From: Symbiodinium natans
Taxonomy: Eukaryota > Sar > Dinophyceae > Suessiales > Symbiodiniaceae
NCBI GenBank assembly: GCA_905221605.1
Contig: CAJNDS010000246.1
Coordinates: forward strand, 90,001 to 123,553
Direction of reading: 5' to 3'
Length of the DNA stretch: 33,553 nucleotides
Shown here piece after piece: positions 31,599-33,553 of the stretch; the first letter of the stretch is position 1; every line of letters starts with the position of its first letter. The translations under genes and the position numbers were made by a program. Under the pieces are notes generated by a model, which worked only from the letters and a program-made list of their open reading frames with translations, searched no databases and was not told where the DNA came from.

Positions 31599-32249
31599 GT
31601 ACGTTACACTGTAAGTGGGGTGCCGGGGTTGCACCTCTCATTGCACATTCTCCTGCCCCCTATGGCTATTTAGCCTCTTTCCGGCATTTTTCTTTGCGTT
31701 TCCCTGAAAAAACCTTTGGCGATCTTTGGCGGAGGGGTCCGATGGCGCTTGTGGAGGACCCCTTCAGGCTCCAGAATCTACACCATGTATTCGGCCTAAG
31801 ATTCTTCAAGCTATTTCAAAGAAAGTTTTCAGACACCAGATAACTGAATAAGTTCAAACGACGAGTTTCCCAAACTCCGAAGTTTCCAATGTCTGATAGG
31901 ATGTTGTAACTGTTTTGTACATTTACAGTGTTCAAAGGAGGCTGCATACTTCGGATTCTTCGGAACGTCAAAGTATGTTATGAGTATGTAAATCATGCGA
32001 ACTATGTATCGAGATGAAAAGGGCTTAAGGAGAGGCAACGCAGAGTACCTGAAGCTGTCCCCTTCGCTCTCCCCTTCTCGTTCTATCTCTTCTATACACT
32101 GCCAACACGCACACACACACACAGACACACCTCTTCTCTTCTCTTCTCTTTCTTCTCTCCCTCTCTCTTTCTTTAACGTGTTATGAGTGTGTGAAGTTAC
32201 ATGTTTCAGTGTTTGAAGAGAGTTGTGTGCTGCTCTCTTTCTGGTTCAG
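31599..32249. other. Intron-like DNA
   Basis: No gene is supported. A pyrimidine-rich stretch runs from about 32055 to 32175 with a short CA run near 32108-32122. The region ends in a pyrimidine tract leading to the TTCAG acceptor at 32249. Confidence 0.4.
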
Positions 32250-32300
32250 GTGAAGTCCACGATCAGCCGGGAGCAGTTGGAGCGGGACCAGGGAGCCGAA
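32250..32300 (+). CDS. Candidate exon start, helical peptide
   Basis: After CTCTTTCTGGTTCAG (AG at 32248-32249) the frame reads VKSTISREQLERDQGAERK, a charged helix. The sequence then becomes a CT-rich tract, so the exon must end by about 32300; I could not fix the donor. Two further acceptor-like sites (near 32430 and 32500) suggest more short exons downstream. Confidence 0.25.
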
Positions 32301-32558
32301 AGAAAAGCTTCCGCTTCCCTCCTTCCTCTCTCTTTCTTTCTCTTCATCTCTCTCTTTTCTTACTCTTACTTCCTCTCTCTCTCTCTCTTTCTCTCTGTCC
32401 CTTTCCTTGCTCACGTGTTGTATCCTCAGGACCATGGGGACAGCTGGCAGGCGCGTGCGCGCGCCCCTTTCTTCTCGTTTGCTTCTCCTCTGTGCAGAAG
32501 CTTGAGGCCCCTCAAGCGCCCTCGAGGGAAGAGGGAAGAGAACCCCAGAACAACTGGT

Positions 32559-32612
32559 GTCACTAGAGTCACTAGAGCCACTAGAGCCACTAGAGTCACT
32601 AGAGTCACCAGA
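32559..32612. repeat. 9-bp tandem repeat, six units
   Basis: Six units of GTCACTAGA or GCCACTAGA, the last being GTCACCAGA. The nine-base period keeps frames open: it encodes Leu-Glu-(Ser/Pro) on one strand and a Ser/Asp/Gly repeat on the other. Confidence 0.9.
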
Positions 32613-33150
32613 GCAGAGAGACAGGGGCAAAGACAATTGGCCGAGAGAAGCAGGAAGCTTTCTCCCGATGGAGAAACAAAATTTCGGGAGAAAGAGAGAG
32701 CAAGCCATCAACAAAGAGACCCCGTTCGACACTTCTTCTGTGCCGGTTTTCGCGCACCAAATAAAGGAGAGAGAGAGCTCAAAGGCTGCACTGGGAGGAG
32801 TTGGGGAGGGAGTCTTCCGGTGGTCCCAGAGAGAGAGAAACAATCTGAGAGAGGGGGCTCTTTGTTTTGCCATCCTCTCTGCTGGTGAAAAGGCGTCTCA
32901 AAAGGGAGGGCTGCTTCTTGCACAGCTTGAGCAGCCCGTGCTTGGGAGCTGGCCATGAGAATAGGAAAGTTGTGCTTTGAGTTTCGGTGGAGAACTGTGC
33001 TGAGCTCGAGAAAAATGTGATTCGTTGACAACTGATAGAAACTGCGTGGCGAGATGATATCCGATGCTTGTTGTCGTGGCAGATGGTGGACAAGATCTTG
33101 AAAGGCGAGCGAGCAGACAGCCCGGAGGCGGGGCCAGGGCTGCTTTTCTG

Positions 33151-33165
33151 GAGAGAGAGATACAG

Positions 33166-33201
<36 letters not shown>

Positions 33202-33472
33202 TGAGAGAGTGAGAGAGACAGTGAGAAAGAGAGACAGTGAGAGAGAGCGAGAGAGGGAAAGAGAGGGAAAGAGGGAAAAAGAGAGGGAGAGGCAGACAGC
33301 AAATAGCCCATATGTAGCATGCAGTTGTTTCCCTCACTCTCTCCCTCTCTCTCCCTCTGTCTCCCTCTCTCTCCCTCTCTCTCCCTCTCACTCCCACTCT
33401 CTCCCTCTCACTCCCTCTCCCTCCCTGTCCCTCCTCTCTCTCTCTCTCTCTCTCTCTTGCTCTCTCCCTCCT
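33151..33472. repeat. GA tract followed by CT tract
   Basis: A purine block of GA and GAGAGT units (33151-33297) is followed, after about 30 bases, by a pyrimidine block of CTCTCCCT units (33329-33472). The two are imperfect reverse complements and could form a long hairpin. A possible acceptor (TTCACAG near 33500) and donor (GTGAGTT at the very end) may mark a short exon cut off by the window edge. Confidence 0.85.
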
Positions 33473-33553
33473 CTGGAACAAGGCCATCATGCGCGCCCGG
33501 TTCACAGCCCTCCGCTTCAAGGAGAACAGCTCAGCGGCGAGTTGCTGTGAGTT

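Overview
The window looks like nuclear DNA of a unicellular alga, most likely a dinoflagellate. The grounds are: a Ty1/copia retroelement with the extra domains I associate with dinoflagellate copia families; a Penelope-like reverse transcriptase with an N-terminal GIY-YIG nuclease; degenerate TTTAGGG (plant/dinoflagellate-type) telomere-like repeats; abundant CA, GA and CT microsatellites; and only short, scattered candidate exons in the flanks. I looked for a dinoflagellate spliced-leader relic and did not find one, so the assignment is an inference (about 0.75). No rRNA, tRNA, CRISPR array or bacterial-type operon was seen.

Layout. Positions 1-5380 are repeat-rich flank with a few short exon-like stretches on the + strand (best: 417-627 and 3026-3218) and a CA tract of about 505 bp (4386-4890). 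Positions 5382-5780 hold degenerate telomere-like DNA with poly-G runs. Positions 6099-15292 (+) are a decayed copia-type retrotransposon, read in order as gag (CCCH and CCHC fingers), aspartic protease, a C5-methyltransferase-like domain, integrase with a long acidic insertion, a 2OG-Fe(II)-oxygenase-like domain, reverse transcriptase (RT), RNase H, and a C-terminal extension with hydrophobic segments. It is broken by about 11 frame changes and 3 in-frame stops. No LTRs were found by eye.

Positions 15330-29705 (-) are the most unusual part: about eight ORFs on one strand and several spacers very rich in CATG. The fourth coding unit is a GIY-YIG plus RT protein of the permuted Penelope-like kind. 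The others are a long Pro/Gln/Arg-rich protein with a possible ADP-ribosyltransferase-like C-terminus, a 620-residue unknown, an Arg/Ser-rich unknown, a coiled-coil protein, a Cys/His-tailed protein and a small C-terminal ORF. A cluster of strong hairpins, one capped by a UNCG tetraloop, lies just upstream of the first ORF. I read this as a giant multi-ORF Penelope-like element, comparable in concept to rotifer Terminons. The two elements meet tail to tail at about 15.3 kb.

Positions 30437-31230 are about 790 bp of CA, CCCACA and CGCACG repeats with high Z-DNA potential. Positions 31231-33553 are repeat-rich flank with short exon candidates (31531-31598 has a textbook acceptor and donor) and GA/CT tracts.

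How the parts work together. The copia gag and pol would have formed a particle, processed it, copied its RNA and integrated; the methyltransferase-like and oxygenase-like domains hint at DNA-base modification, but key residues are changed here. In the minus-strand unit, the GIY-YIG nuclease would nick DNA and the RT would copy the RNA from the nick; the roles of the companion proteins are unknown.
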